Part shown: positions 1 through 7,614 of the stretch, in pieces
How the letters are laid out: every line of letters begins with the position of its first letter
Numbering within the stretch: position 1 is the first letter of the stretch
Origin: Curtobacterium sp. Leaf183
GTDB taxonomy: Bacteria > Actinomycetota > Actinomycetes > Actinomycetales > Microbacteriaceae
NCBI RefSeq assembly: GCF_001424385.1
Contig: NZ_LMPO01000001.1
Span: 345,685-409,684, forward strand
Length of the DNA: 64,000 bases
Reading direction: 5' to 3'
The notes under the pieces: model-generated
Told to the model about the DNA's origin: nothing
Databases searched by the model: none
The model's input: only the letters and a program-made list of their open reading frames with translations
Position numbers and translations under genes: made by a program

Positions 1-29
1 ACGACGTGCACGCACCAACCCTGCAGCAC

Positions 30-88
30 CGAAAGCGACATCACCCATCCGGATGCGACGCGCCAACCCGCACCCGATGTCGCTTTCG
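30..88. repeat. Inverted repeat at left edge
   Basis: Thirteen-base perfect arms (30-42 and 76-88, core GAAAGCGACATC) are separated by 33 bases. No gene is visible in positions 1-161. The arms could form a stem in RNA from either side, perhaps the end of a gene lying left of the window. Its function is not determined. Confidence 0.5.
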
Positions 89-101
89 TGGAGGTACCGG
101 A

Positions 102-156
102 GCGCCAGGCCGAACCAGCCTGGCGCGGGCGCCAGGCCAGACCAGCCCGGCGCGGG
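102..156. terminator. Two tandem hairpins downstream of ald
   Basis: Two 27-base units (102-128, 129-155) follow each other directly. Each is a hairpin of the form GCGCCAGGC-N7-GCCTGGCGC, the second with minor changes. They lie just past the ald stop codon, so a terminator role for ald is the simplest reading. A duplicated terminator hairpin is slightly unusual. Confidence 0.55.
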
Positions 157-161
157 ACGCG

Positions 162-1262
162 TCAGCGCTCCGCGGCGACCAGGCCGTGGGCAGCGGCCAC
201 GGCGTCGTTCGTGACGCGGCCGGCGTGCACGTTGAGCCCGCGGGCCAAGGCAGCGTCGGACTCGAGCGCCTGTTCCCACCCCTGGTCGGCGATCGCCAGC
301 GCGTACGGCAACGTCGCGTTCGTCAGCGAGATCGTCGACGTGCGCGGCACCGCCCCCGGCATGTTCGCCACGCAGTAGTAGACGGTGTCGTGCACCCGGA
401 ACGTCGGGTCGTCGTGCGTGGTCGGCCGCGAACCCTCGAAGCAGCCGCCCTGGTCGATGGCGATGTCGACGAGGACCGAACCGGGGCGCATGTCGGCGAC
501 CATCGCGTCGGTGACGAGCTTCGGTGCGGAGGCCCCGGGGATGAGCACGGACCCGATCACCAGGTCCGCGTCGCGCAGTGCCTCGGCGATCGCGTGACTC
601 GACGACCGCAGCGTCGTGATCCGTCCGTCGAACCGGGCGTCGAGCGCGCGCAGGCGCGGCAGGCTGATGTCGAAGACCGTGACCTCGGCGCCGAGCCCGA
701 GCGCCATCGCGGCAGCGTGCTCGCCGGCGACACCGCCGCCGATGACCACCACGCGGCCCTTCGGCGTGCCGGGGACCCCACCGAGCAGCAGCCCCCGTCC
801 TCCGTGGGCGCGCATGAGGTGGTTCGCGCCGACCTGGGCGGACAGCCGTCCGGCGATCTCGGACATCGGGGACAGCAGCGGCAGCGACCGGTCGGGCAGC
901 TGGACCGTCTCGTACGCGATGGCGGTCGCGCCCGAGTCGATGAGCGCGTCGGTCAGCGGGCGGTCCGCCGCCAGGTGCAGGTAGGTGAAGAGCACCTGGC
1001 CCGGGCGGATCGCCGCGTATTCGGAGGCAACCGGCTCCTTGACCTTGAGGACCAGCTCTGCCTGCGCCCAGACGTCGGCCGCGGCGGGGACGATCATGGC
1101 ACCGGCGGCCTGGTACTCGGCGTCGGGGAAGGACGACCCGTCACCGGCTCCGGCCTGCACGATGACCTGGTGGCCGTGCAGGGACATCTCCGCGACGCCC
1201 GCCGGGGTGGCTGCGACTCGGAACTCGTTGTTCTTGATCTCGGTGGGGACGCCGATGCGCAT
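162..1262 (-). CDS. ald: Alanine dehydrogenase
   Basis: This 366-residue protein fits the NAD-dependent L-alanine dehydrogenase family, which interconverts alanine and pyruvate plus ammonia in the cytoplasm. The residues known to act in the mycobacterial enzyme are present at the same positions: Arg15, Lys75 and His96. A Rossmann motif ([10 protein letters not shown]) lies near residue 170 and starts the NAD-binding domain. The ATG at 1262 was chosen because the protein then begins [20 protein letters not shown], the family N-terminus, and GAAGGAG precedes it. An AraC-type regulator is encoded directly upstream on the same strand and may control it, but no operator was identified. Confidence 0.95.
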   Translation of the reverse strand: MRIGVPTEIKNNEFRVAATPAGVAEMSLHGHQVIVQAGAGDGSSFPDAEYQAAGAMIVPAAADVWAQAELVLKVKEPVASEYAAIRPGQVLFTYLHLAADRPLTDALIDSGATAIAYETVQLPDRSLPLLSPMSEIAGRLSAQVGANHLMRAHGGRGLLLGGVPGTPKGRVVVIGGGVAGEHAAAMALGLGAEVTVFDISLPRLRALDARFDGRITTLRSSSHAIAEALRDADLVIGSVLIPGASAPKLVTDAMVADMRPGSVLVDIAIDQGGCFEGSRPTTHDDPTFRVHDTVYYCVANMPGAVPRTSTISLTNATLPYALAIADQGWEQALESDAALARGLNVHAGRVTNDAVAAAHGLVAAER

Positions 1263-1396
1263 GGCGGACTCCTTCGTGGGCTGCGTGCGGACGTGCCGCG
1301 GTGACACCCACCATCCAGCCAGTCCCGCGTGTCCGGCATGTTGCGCCCGAACATCCGACTGGTGTGCGCCGGATCCGTGCGACGAGATTCGGCGGA

Positions 1397-2470
1397 TCAG
1401 CCCCGGCTGCGGAGCGACTCGCTGGGGAGCTCGCCGAAACGAGCCCGGTACGCCGCCGAGAAGCGACCGAGGTGGCCGAAGCCCCACGCGCGGGCGATGT
1501 CTGCCACCGAGGTCTCGTCGCGGTCGGAGCGCCGCAGGTCGGTGTGCGCGCCGTCGAGCCGGACGCCGCGGAGCAGGTCGCCCGGGGTCTGGTCGAGGTG
1601 CCGCCGGAGCGACTGCTGCAGCCCGCGGGGACTGAGGCCGGCGGCCGAGGCGATCTCGGGTGTGCCGATCGCCTCGGCGGCGTGGGCGTGCACGAACTCG
1701 AGGGCACGGCGGAGCCGCTCGTGCTCCGGCCCCGTGCCGGGCACCGACGCCCGCCAGGACGTGCGCTTCGGGAACGCCCGGAGCGCGGCGCCGGCGAAGG
1801 TGTCGGCGATCGCGCGGCGAGCGGTCTCCCCGAGTCCGTGGCCCATGTCGAGCCAGGTCGCCGAGTGCGCCCGGACGGTCTGCTGCCAGATGCGGGTGCC
1901 CTCGGCCGTGGCCCGCTGGAGGGGCTCGAAGGCGAAGTCGGCGTCACCGGCGAGCTCGGCCACGAACGACCGGTCCAGCTGGACGAGGTTGAGTGCGATG
2001 TCGCGGTGGTGCAGCTGGTATGCACCGTCACTCGGCAGCACGACGGGGACACCGGGGTGCAGGTCGATGGTGTGCCCCGCGTACGAGATCGTGCTGGTCC
2101 CGCTGCGCAGCCAGACGACGATGAACTCGTCCTCGACGAGGGACTCGCTGCGCAGGTCGACCTGGAAGCGGGCACTGCGGAGCGACATCCGGTCGTCGCC
2201 GACGCCGGCGAAGCTCCAGCCACTGTCGGCCGAGGTCCGCCGGACGGCCGGCGTGCGCAGGTCGTACCCGGCGGAGAAGAACGCGACAGCGTGGTCGATG
2301 TCGGACCCCGCGAGCCGCTTGGACCAGCGGCCGTCGGTCGTTCCACGGCGGTCAGGGGAGGAGGTAACGAACCGTTCTGCAACGGGCAGAGCGGCAGCGC
2401 GCATCGCCGTCGTCGGCGTGGTTTCGCTGGAGAGCACCATGTCCGAGAACCTACGAGCAACCACTGACAT
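1397..2470 (-). CDS. AraC family transcriptional regulator
   Basis: A 357-residue regulator. The C-terminal third carries two helix-turn-helix segments of the AraC type (ATPEIASAAGLSPRGLQQSLRRH-like first helix pair, then SVADIARAWGFGHLGRFSAAYRARFG with the usual terminal GELPSESLR). The N-terminal half looks like the AraC_binding_2 cupin-like ligand domain. The start is uncertain: ATG 2470 is used, but ATG 2440 (347 residues) is also possible, and neither has a strong ribosome binding site. It begins 14 bases after the SorC gene stops, so the two may be cotranscribed; ald lies 134 bases further downstream. The ligand is unknown. Confidence 0.85.
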   Translation of the reverse strand: MSVVARRFSDMVLSSETTPTTAMRAAALPVAERFVTSSPDRRGTTDGRWSKRLAGSDIDHAVAFFSAGYDLRTPAVRRTSADSGWSFAGVGDDRMSLRSARFQVDLRSESLVEDEFIVVWLRSGTSTISYAGHTIDLHPGVPVVLPSDGAYQLHHRDIALNLVQLDRSFVAELAGDADFAFEPLQRATAEGTRIWQQTVRAHSATWLDMGHGLGETARRAIADTFAGAALRAFPKRTSWRASVPGTGPEHERLRRALEFVHAHAAEAIGTPEIASAAGLSPRGLQQSLRRHLDQTPGDLLRGVRLDGAHTDLRRSDRDETSVADIARAWGFGHLGRFSAAYRARFGELPSESLRSRG

Positions 2471-2484
2471 CGGAGCCGGACCCG

Positions 2485-3447
2485 TCAGTTCTGCAGGATC
2501 GCCTGGCCGATGCTCTCGTCGAGGATCAGGTCGGTGACGAGGCCGGCCGCCAGTGCGCCACGGAGCGAGGCCGCCTTGCCCCGCCCCGCCACCACGCAGA
2601 TCCGCCGGGGCGCGCGCTTGATCGTGTCGAGGTCGGGCCCACCGGCGCGGGCGTTCAGACCGATGTCCCGCCATGACCCGTCCGCGCGGTAGAACACCGT
2701 CGAGACGTCCCCGACGACCTTCGCCGACGCCAGCTCGTCCCGGTCCGCCGGGTCCAGGTACCCGCCGGAGTAGACGTGGGACGGCACCGGCGCCTGGGGT
2801 GCGCCGACCCCGAACACGACGACGTCCATGCGCTCGTGCAGGTCCAGCACGCGGCGGATCGAGCGCTCGCGGAACAGGGCCTCCTTCGTCGCGGGGTCGT
2901 CGAAGAACGCGGGGACCGGGAACTGCTGCACGAGGGCGCCGTAGGCCTCGCCGAACCGCCGGAGGATCTCGGACGCGTAGACGATCCCCGTGGTCCGGGT
3001 GTTCGCCGCGCCGTTCACCTGCACGATGGTCGAGCCGTGCGTGGTCTTCGGGACGAGGTACCGGCTGACCGCGCTGACGGTCGAGCCCCACGAGATGCCG
3101 ATCACCATGTTCGACTCGATGTACTGCGTCAGGATCCGGGCGGCAGACAGCGCGACCCGCTCGAGACGGTCGACGTCACTCGTGTGGTCCGGCACCGGCA
3201 CGACGTGCGCGTGCACCCCGAAGCGCGCGCGGATGTTCCGGCTGAGCGCGGCGGCCTGGTCGAGCGGCGACCGGATCTGGATGTCGACGAGTCCCGTGTC
3301 CCTGGCGTGCTTGAGCAGCCGTGAGACGGACGACCGCGACGTCCCGAGTTCGTCCGCGATCGCGTCCATCGTCAGGTCCTGCAGGTAGTACAGGTGCGCG
3401 GCACGCAGCGCCTGCTGCGTCCGCATCGGCTGCGCGGCGTCAGACAT
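2485..3447 (-). CDS. SorC family sugar-binding transcriptional regulator
   Basis: A 320-residue regulator with an N-terminal helix-turn-helix (around residues 15-55, LTMDAIADELGTSRSSVSRLLKHAR) followed by the long SorC sugar-phosphate sensor domain (GISWGSTVSAVSRYL, VVFGVGAP, RRICVVAGRGKA, and the family-typical end LVTDLILDESIGQAIL). The start at 3447 (MSDAAQPM) gives the usual family length; upstream in-frame codons encode a low-complexity proline-arginine stretch. It is divergent from glpD and the 275-base gap holds two matching palindromes. Control of glpD by a glycerol- or triose-phosphate-like signal is therefore the likely role, by inference. Confidence 0.88.
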   Translation of the reverse strand: MSDAAQPMRTQQALRAAHLYYLQDLTMDAIADELGTSRSSVSRLLKHARDTGLVDIQIRSPLDQAAALSRNIRARFGVHAHVVPVPDHTSDVDRLERVALSAARILTQYIESNMVIGISWGSTVSAVSRYLVPKTTHGSTIVQVNGAANTRTTGIVYASEILRRFGEAYGALVQQFPVPAFFDDPATKEALFRERSIRRVLDLHERMDVVVFGVGAPQAPVPSHVYSGGYLDPADRDELASAKVVGDVSTVFYRADGSWRDIGLNARAGGPDLDTIKRAPRRICVVAGRGKAASLRGALAAGLVTDLILDESIGQAILQN

Positions 3448-3531
3448 CCGCGGCACCCCCACCGGGAACATCAGCGGCACCCGCACCCGCACCAACTGCG
3501 GCACCCGCACCAGAACTCATGGAGCCAACCA

Positions 3532-3545
3532 TGCACGGACGTGCA
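3532..3545. promoter_or_regulatory. Palindromic operator candidate, site 1
   Basis: TGCACG-GA-CGTGCA: perfect six-base arms around a two-base spacer, between the divergent SorC gene and glpD. The same sequence recurs at 3628-3641, centre to centre 96 bases away, about nine helical turns. SorC proteins are tetramers that commonly use two operators. Confidence 0.6.
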
Positions 3546-3627
3546 CGGCCGCTGCAAGCCCTGTCGAGCCTCCCGTCCCCCGCCCCGAGCCGGGCCACGG
3601 CTGTCTCGAGCCGGGTCACAGGCGTTC

Positions 3628-3641
3628 TGCACGTTCGTGCA
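3628..3641. promoter_or_regulatory. Palindromic operator candidate, site 2
   Basis: TGCACG-TT-CGTGCA, the same arms as site 1 with a different spacer. It lies 82 bases upstream of the glpD start, where binding would interfere with a glpD promoter. Confidence 0.6.
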
Positions 3642-3722
3642 TGCAAGTTGCCCCGACTTCTCAACAGGCGCACGATCAAGTCAAGACCAACGAACCGACC
3701 CCAGAAAGCGACGCGTACGCAC

Positions 3723-5468
3723 ATGTCGAAGACGACGCAGCCCCGACGCACGGTGACCGCCCTCACCGAGCGCCCGAACGCACAGGTCCTCATCGTGGGT
3801 GGCGGCATCAACGGCATCGCCACCTTCCGCGACCTCGCCCTGCAGGGCGTCGACGTCGCGCTCGTCGAGCGCGGCGACTACGCCTCCGGCGCCTCGGCGG
3901 CGTCGAGCCACATGATCCACGGTGGCATCCGCTACCTCGAGAACGGCGAGTTCCGCCTGGTGCGCGAGAGCGTCCAGGAGCGCAACGGCCTGATCCGGAT
4001 CGCCCCGCACTACGTCAAGCCGCTGCAGACGACGATGCCGATCTTCTCGACGTTCTCCGGCATCATGAACGCCCCGCTGCGCATGCTCACGCACAAGCAG
4101 CGCTCCACGAAGGAGCGCGGCGCGATGCTCATCAAGATCGGCATGACGATCTACGACTCCTTCTCGCGCGACGGCGGCTCGGTCCCGAAGCACGTCTTCC
4201 GCACCAAGAAGGCGGCGCTGTCCGACATGCCGGCGCTCAACAAGGACCTGAAGTACACGGGCACCTACTACGACGCCAGCGTGCACGAGCCGGAGCGCCT
4301 GGCACTCGACGTGCTCAAGGACGGCCTGACCGCGGGCACCGGGACCGGGTCGGCCGCGACCGCCCGCGCCACGAACTACGTCGAGGCCGCGGGCACCCGC
4401 GACGGCGGCGTCCTGCTGCGCGACCTGGAGACCGGCGAGGAGTTCGCCTTCCAGGCCGACGTCGTGATCAACGCCTCCGGCCCCTGGACGGACCTGACGA
4501 ACCAGGCGTTCGGCGGCGAGACCAAGTACATGGGCGGCACCAAGGGCTCCCACATCGTCGTGCACAACGACGAGCTGCTCGAGGCCACCAAGGGCCGCGA
4601 GCTGTTCTTCGAGAACGACGACGGCCGCATCGTGCTGATCTACCCGCTCAAGGGCCGGGTGCTCATCGGCACGACCGACATCGACGCCGACCCGTCGAAG
4701 CCCGTCACGACCACCGACGAGGAGATCGACTACTTCTTCGGGCTGGTCAAGCACGTGTTCCCGCAGATCGACGTGAACCGGGACCACATCGTCTACAGCT
4801 ACTCGGGCATCCGGCCGCTCCCCCGCCACGAGGACACCGCCCCCGGTTTCGTGTCCCGCGACTACCGGATCGTCGACACCCAGATCCCCGGGCTCGGCGC
4901 CACGACCGTGCTGTCGCTGGTCGGCGGCAAGTGGACCACCTTCCGCGCCCTCGCGGCGCACCTGTCGACCGAGGCCACGCAGAAGCTCGGCGTCGCCCGC
5001 ACGGTCGACACCACCGGCATGGCGATCGGTGGCGGCAAGGACTTCCCGACCACGGACGCCCAGCGCGCCCTGTGGATCAAGTCCCACCGCGACGGGCTCG
5101 ACGAGCACCTCGTCGAGGGGCTGCTCGAGCGCTACGGCACCCGCGCGGCCGAGGTCGTCGACGTGCTGACCGACGGACCGGTCGAGCCGCTCGAGTCCGA
5201 CCCGACCCTGACCCGGGCCGAGGTCGCGTACTTCGCCGAGCACGAGCAGGCCGTCCACCTGATCGACGTCGTGCTGCGCCGCACGAACCTGGCGTTCGTC
5301 GGCGGCGTCACGATCGACCTGCTCGACGAGCTGGCCGACGTGCTCGCCGGTGCCCTCGGCTGGAGCACCGAGGAGCGTGCGGACGAGGTCCAGCGCACCC
5401 TCGACGTCCTGCGTGAGTCGCACGGCGTGATCGTGCCCCTCACCGCCACGGCATCCAGCGCCTCGTAG
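3723..5468 (+). CDS. glpD: Aerobic glycerol-3-phosphate dehydrogenase
   Basis: A 581-residue FAD-dependent enzyme oxidising sn-glycerol 3-phosphate to dihydroxyacetone phosphate, with electrons passing to the quinone pool at the inner face of the membrane. The FAD-binding GGGINGIA motif is at residues 26-33, and the family segment SGASAASSHMIHGGIRYLE follows near residue 58. The C-terminal DAO_C domain is present, so the length is normal. The start at 3723 gives a compact N-terminus; the frame stays open further upstream, but that part has no family similarity. Neither glpK nor glpF is adjacent. The divergent SorC regulator and its paired palindromes suggest local control. Confidence 0.95.
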   Translation: MSKTTQPRRTVTALTERPNAQVLIVGGGINGIATFRDLALQGVDVALVERGDYASGASAASSHMIHGGIRYLENGEFRLVRESVQERNGLIRIAPHYVKPLQTTMPIFSTFSGIMNAPLRMLTHKQRSTKERGAMLIKIGMTIYDSFSRDGGSVPKHVFRTKKAALSDMPALNKDLKYTGTYYDASVHEPERLALDVLKDGLTAGTGTGSAATARATNYVEAAGTRDGGVLLRDLETGEEFAFQADVVINASGPWTDLTNQAFGGETKYMGGTKGSHIVVHNDELLEATKGRELFFENDDGRIVLIYPLKGRVLIGTTDIDADPSKPVTTTDEEIDYFFGLVKHVFPQIDVNRDHIVYSYSGIRPLPRHEDTAPGFVSRDYRIVDTQIPGLGATTVLSLVGGKWTTFRALAAHLSTEATQKLGVARTVDTTGMAIGGGKDFPTTDAQRALWIKSHRDGLDEHLVEGLLERYGTRAAEVVDVLTDGPVEPLESDPTLTRAEVAYFAEHEQAVHLIDVVLRRTNLAFVGGVTIDLLDELADVLAGALGWSTEERADEVQRTLDVLRESHGVIVPLTATASSAS

Positions 5469-5500
5469 GCGCCGCGGCGATCGAGACGCCTCGCTGAGAC

Positions 5501-5530
5501 CGAGACGCCGCCGGCTACGACGGCGTCTCG
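5501..5530. terminator. Hairpin downstream of glpD
   Basis: Perfect ten-base arms CGAGACGCCG / CGGCGTCTCG with a ten-base loop, 33 bases after the glpD stop. It is a plausible intrinsic terminator without a T run, as is common in high-GC genomes. Confidence 0.5.
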
Positions 5531-5540
5531 GCGGGGCGGC

Positions 5541-5586
5541 GGCGTCTCGCGCAGACGACGGCGTCTCGCGCAGACGACGGCGTCAC
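5541..5586. repeat. 19-base tandem repeat
   Basis: The 19-base unit GGCGTCTCGCGCAGACGAC occurs twice without change (5541-5559, 5560-5578) and a third partial copy follows. Part of the unit is shared with the hairpin at 5501-5530, so the array probably grew from it. Confidence 0.7.
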
Positions 5587-5598
5587 CACGCGACGGAC

Positions 5599-5632
5599 GG
5601 GAGGCCCGGTGCCAGCTGGCACCGGGCCTCCC
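5599..5632. terminator. Bidirectional terminator of the GACGGGAGGC family
   Basis: Perfect 15-base arms (GGGAGGCCCGGTGCC and its complement) around AGCT, placed between the convergent glpD and phosphatase genes. Related palindromes occur at 9847, 32291, 53047 and 60550. Confidence 0.75.
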
Positions 5633-5653
5633 GACCGTCCGTCTGTCGGAGGT

Positions 5654-6310
5654 CTAGAACCGCTCGCCGGTCGGGTCCTGCGCGGTCCGGTCGATCAGGT
5701 CGTCGCCGCCCATCGGCTCGCCCTCCCAGTCGACCAGGCGCCAGCCGTCGGCGGACGACCCCTCGAGCTCGACGACACCGGTGTTCTCGAGGTGCCGGTC
5801 GGCGCCGAGGTCGTTCGGGGTGTTCTGCGCCGTGGTCGCCGCCCAGATGCGGATCGCCGCACCGTGGCTGAACGCGGCGGCGACCTGCACGCCGGTCGCC
5901 TCGATCTGTCGCACGGCGTCGTCGTAGCGGTCGAAGAAGTCCTCGCCGGTCTCTGCGCCCGGCATCCGCGCCTCGCGCTCCCCGGACGCCCACGCGTAGC
6001 AGGCGGCCAGGTAGCGCTGCACCGACGTCTGGTCGCGCAGCCCCTGCAGGTCGCCGGCCTCGATCTCGCGCAGTCCGGGCAGGACCACCGGCTCGAGCCC
6101 GAGCGCGTCGGCGAGCGGTGCCGCGGTGTGCTGCGTCCGGACCATCGACGAGACGAAGACCCGCTCGATGCCCCGGTCGGCGAGCGCCGCGGGCAGCGCC
6201 TGGGCCTGCTGCTCCCCCAACTCCGTCAGGCCCGGGCCGGGCACCGCGGCGTCGAGCACGCCGAGCACGTTCGCGGGGGTCTGGCCGTGGCGGATCAGGA
6301 GCAGTCGCAT
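5654..6310 (-). CDS. Histidine phosphatase family protein
   Basis: A 218-residue member of the phosphoglycerate mutase-like superfamily. The catalytic RHG motif is at residues 7-9 (LLLIRHGQT), so His8 would be the phospho-acceptor. The second conserved histidine is in AAFSHGAAIR in the C-terminal half. Such proteins hydrolyse varied phosphate esters, and the substrate cannot be read from sequence. Upstream on its strand TAGGGT (complement of 6317-6322) sits six bases before the ATG, a leaderless arrangement. The ribosomal protein L36 gene ends 29 bases upstream, so joint transcription is possible. Confidence 0.88.
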   Translation of the reverse strand: MRLLLIRHGQTPANVLGVLDAAVPGPGLTELGEQQAQALPAALADRGIERVFVSSMVRTQHTAAPLADALGLEPVVLPGLREIEAGDLQGLRDQTSVQRYLAACYAWASGEREARMPGAETGEDFFDRYDDAVRQIEATGVQVAAAFSHGAAIRIWAATTAQNTPNDLGADRHLENTGVVELEGSSADGWRLVDWEGEPMGGDDLIDRTAQDPTGERF

Positions 6311-6338
6311 GCTCCCACCCTATTGACCGGCGACCGGG

Positions 6339-6461
6339 TCACCCCTGGCGGGTGTTCCACCGCGGGTTCTGCTTGTTGATGACGTACACGCGCCCGCGGC
6401 GTCGCACGACCTGCGAGCCGGGGATCTTCTTGAGCGCCTTGAGCGAGTTGCGGACCTTCAC
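6339..6461 (-). CDS. rpmJ: Ribosomal protein L36, zinc-free paralogue
   Basis: A 40-residue protein ([15 protein letters not shown]... ending [12 protein letters not shown]) that matches the second, cysteine-free L36 of actinobacteria. The zinc-binding Cys3-His set of ordinary L36 is absent. It joins the 50S subunit in place of the zinc form. The GTG at 6461 was chosen because AAGGAG lies nine bases before the start codon; an in-frame ATG nine codons upstream lies inside the Zur-box-like palindrome. Such paralogues are usually repressed by Zur and made when zinc is scarce. The gene is divergent from the CobW-like gene. Confidence 0.9.
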   Translation of the reverse strand: MKVRNSLKALKKIPGSQVVRRRGRVYVINKQNPRWNTRQG

Positions 6462-6475
6462 GGGGATCTCCTTGT

Positions 6476-6490
6476 TGATAACGGTTTTCA
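6476..6490. promoter_or_regulatory. Zur-box-like palindrome
   Basis: TGATAAC-G-GTTTTCA has seven-base arms with one mismatch and is far richer in A and T than its surroundings. It matches the general TGAWAAY-N-RTTWTCA pattern of actinobacterial Zur sites as I know it. It lies 14 bases before the L36 start and 15 before the CobW-like start, so one bound dimer could shut both. Confidence 0.72.
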
Positions 6491-6492
6491 TG

Positions 6493-6498
6493 TAGCGT
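6493..6498 (+). promoter_or_regulatory. Candidate -10 element, CobW-like gene
   Basis: TAGCGT fits TAnnnT. It begins three bases after the Zur-like palindrome and ends seven bases before ATG 6506, suggesting a leaderless transcript repressed by occlusion. A weak TTGTTG at 6472-6477 could be the -35. Confidence 0.45.
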
Positions 6499-6505
6499 AG
6501 TGCGC

Positions 6506-7534
6506 ATGCGCTCCGCCGTCATCACGCTCGTGTCCGCCCTGCACCAGGCCGATGCCGACCGCGTCGCCGCCCGGCTGGTCGGGGTCCGCCGTGGCGCCGG
6601 TCACCGGGTGCACGTCGCGGGCAGCGCGTTCGCCGCCGCCCGGACGATCGCCGCCCGCACCGACCAGCTCGACCGGGTGTGCGGGCCGGACGCCGACCAC
6701 GGCCTCGTGGTCACCCTGGCGCCGGGGTCGGACACCCGGGCCGTCGGCATGCTGCTCGCCAACGCGTCACGCAGTGAACACGGTCACGACCGGGTGCTCC
6801 GCCACGCGGTGACCGTCCTGCGTGCCGACGAGGTCGCACACCTGCTCTGGTCCGAGGTCGACGACGCGTTCGTCGCCGCAGACCGGGTGGCGTCCGCCGT
6901 CGAGTACGCCACCGTCATCGCGCTCGACCAGCTCGGGCCGCTGAGCGGACGCCGACGACGCGCCCTCGTCGCCCTGCTGCACCGGATGGCGCCGTACGCG
7001 ACGATCATGGCGCTCGACCACGTCCGTGGCCCCGACGACCTGCCCGCGTCCAACGGCGGCGCCGCCCGGCTGCTGGCCACCGGAGCGGGCTGGATGCTCG
7101 CGCTGTCCGGCGGCGCCGACGCGGGGCGGGACGTCCACGACGACCTCGTCGCGCTGCGCTACCGGGAGCCGCTGCCGTTCCACCCCGGACGTCTCGCGTC
7201 GGTGATCGCCGAGGACCTCTCCCCCGGGGTCAACGGCCGGGTGCTGCGCTCGCGGGGCTTCTTCCGGCTAGCGTCACGGCCGGACCACGTCGGGTCGTGG
7301 TCGAGCTTCGGGGCGATGCTGGCCCTCGACCCGACGGCGAACCCGTCGTGGGACGAGGACGCCCCGATCGGGCAGGCGCTCTGGTTCGTCGGCGAGCGGC
7401 TCGACGTACGCGGGATCGAACGGGCGCTCGACTCGGCGCTCCTGCGGGCGCCGGAGCTTCTCGCGGGCCCGGATCTCTGGCGCGGATGGGCCGACCCGTT
7501 CCCGGTCTGGCCGGCGCTGCACGAGCACGAGTGA
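6506..7534 (+). CDS. CobW/COG0523-like protein lacking the P-loop
   Basis: A 342-residue protein. The C-terminal third ([26 protein letters not shown]) matches the CobW C-terminal domain, and the start [20 protein letters not shown] aligns in position with the G-domain opening VTVLSGFLGxGKTTLLxxLL. However, the GxxxxGKT loop is replaced by SALHQADAD, the NKxD guanine motif is not visible and there is no CxCC metal motif. It is therefore probably unable to bind GTP in the usual way. COG0523 proteins are linked to metal supply, and those under Zur to zinc scarcity. The start could also be GTG 6500. No ribosome binding site is present, consistent with a leaderless message. Confidence 0.75.
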   Translation: MRSAVITLVSALHQADADRVAARLVGVRRGAGHRVHVAGSAFAAARTIAARTDQLDRVCGPDADHGLVVTLAPGSDTRAVGMLLANASRSEHGHDRVLRHAVTVLRADEVAHLLWSEVDDAFVAADRVASAVEYATVIALDQLGPLSGRRRRALVALLHRMAPYATIMALDHVRGPDDLPASNGGAARLLATGAGWMLALSGGADAGRDVHDDLVALRYREPLPFHPGRLASVIAEDLSPGVNGRVLRSRGFFRLASRPDHVGSWSSFGAMLALDPTANPSWDEDAPIGQALWFVGERLDVRGIERALDSALLRAPELLAGPDLWRGWADPFPVWPALHEHE

Positions 7535-7614
7535 CCACGCCCGGCGCCGCAGGCGCACGCGCACGCGTGACCTTGCCCGACCCCGGACGACGTCGCACCG
7601 GGGCCGGGTCCGGG

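Noticed and set aside
1320-1370. Operator for ald regulation, imperfect ATGTT-N-AACAT palindrome
   Set aside because: Arms are only five to six bases, with no second copy and no known match; too weak to call.
3321-3722. N-terminal extension of GlpD
   Set aside because: The upstream part of the frame overlaps the SorC gene and both palindromes and has no similarity to GlpD; the enzyme is complete from 3723.
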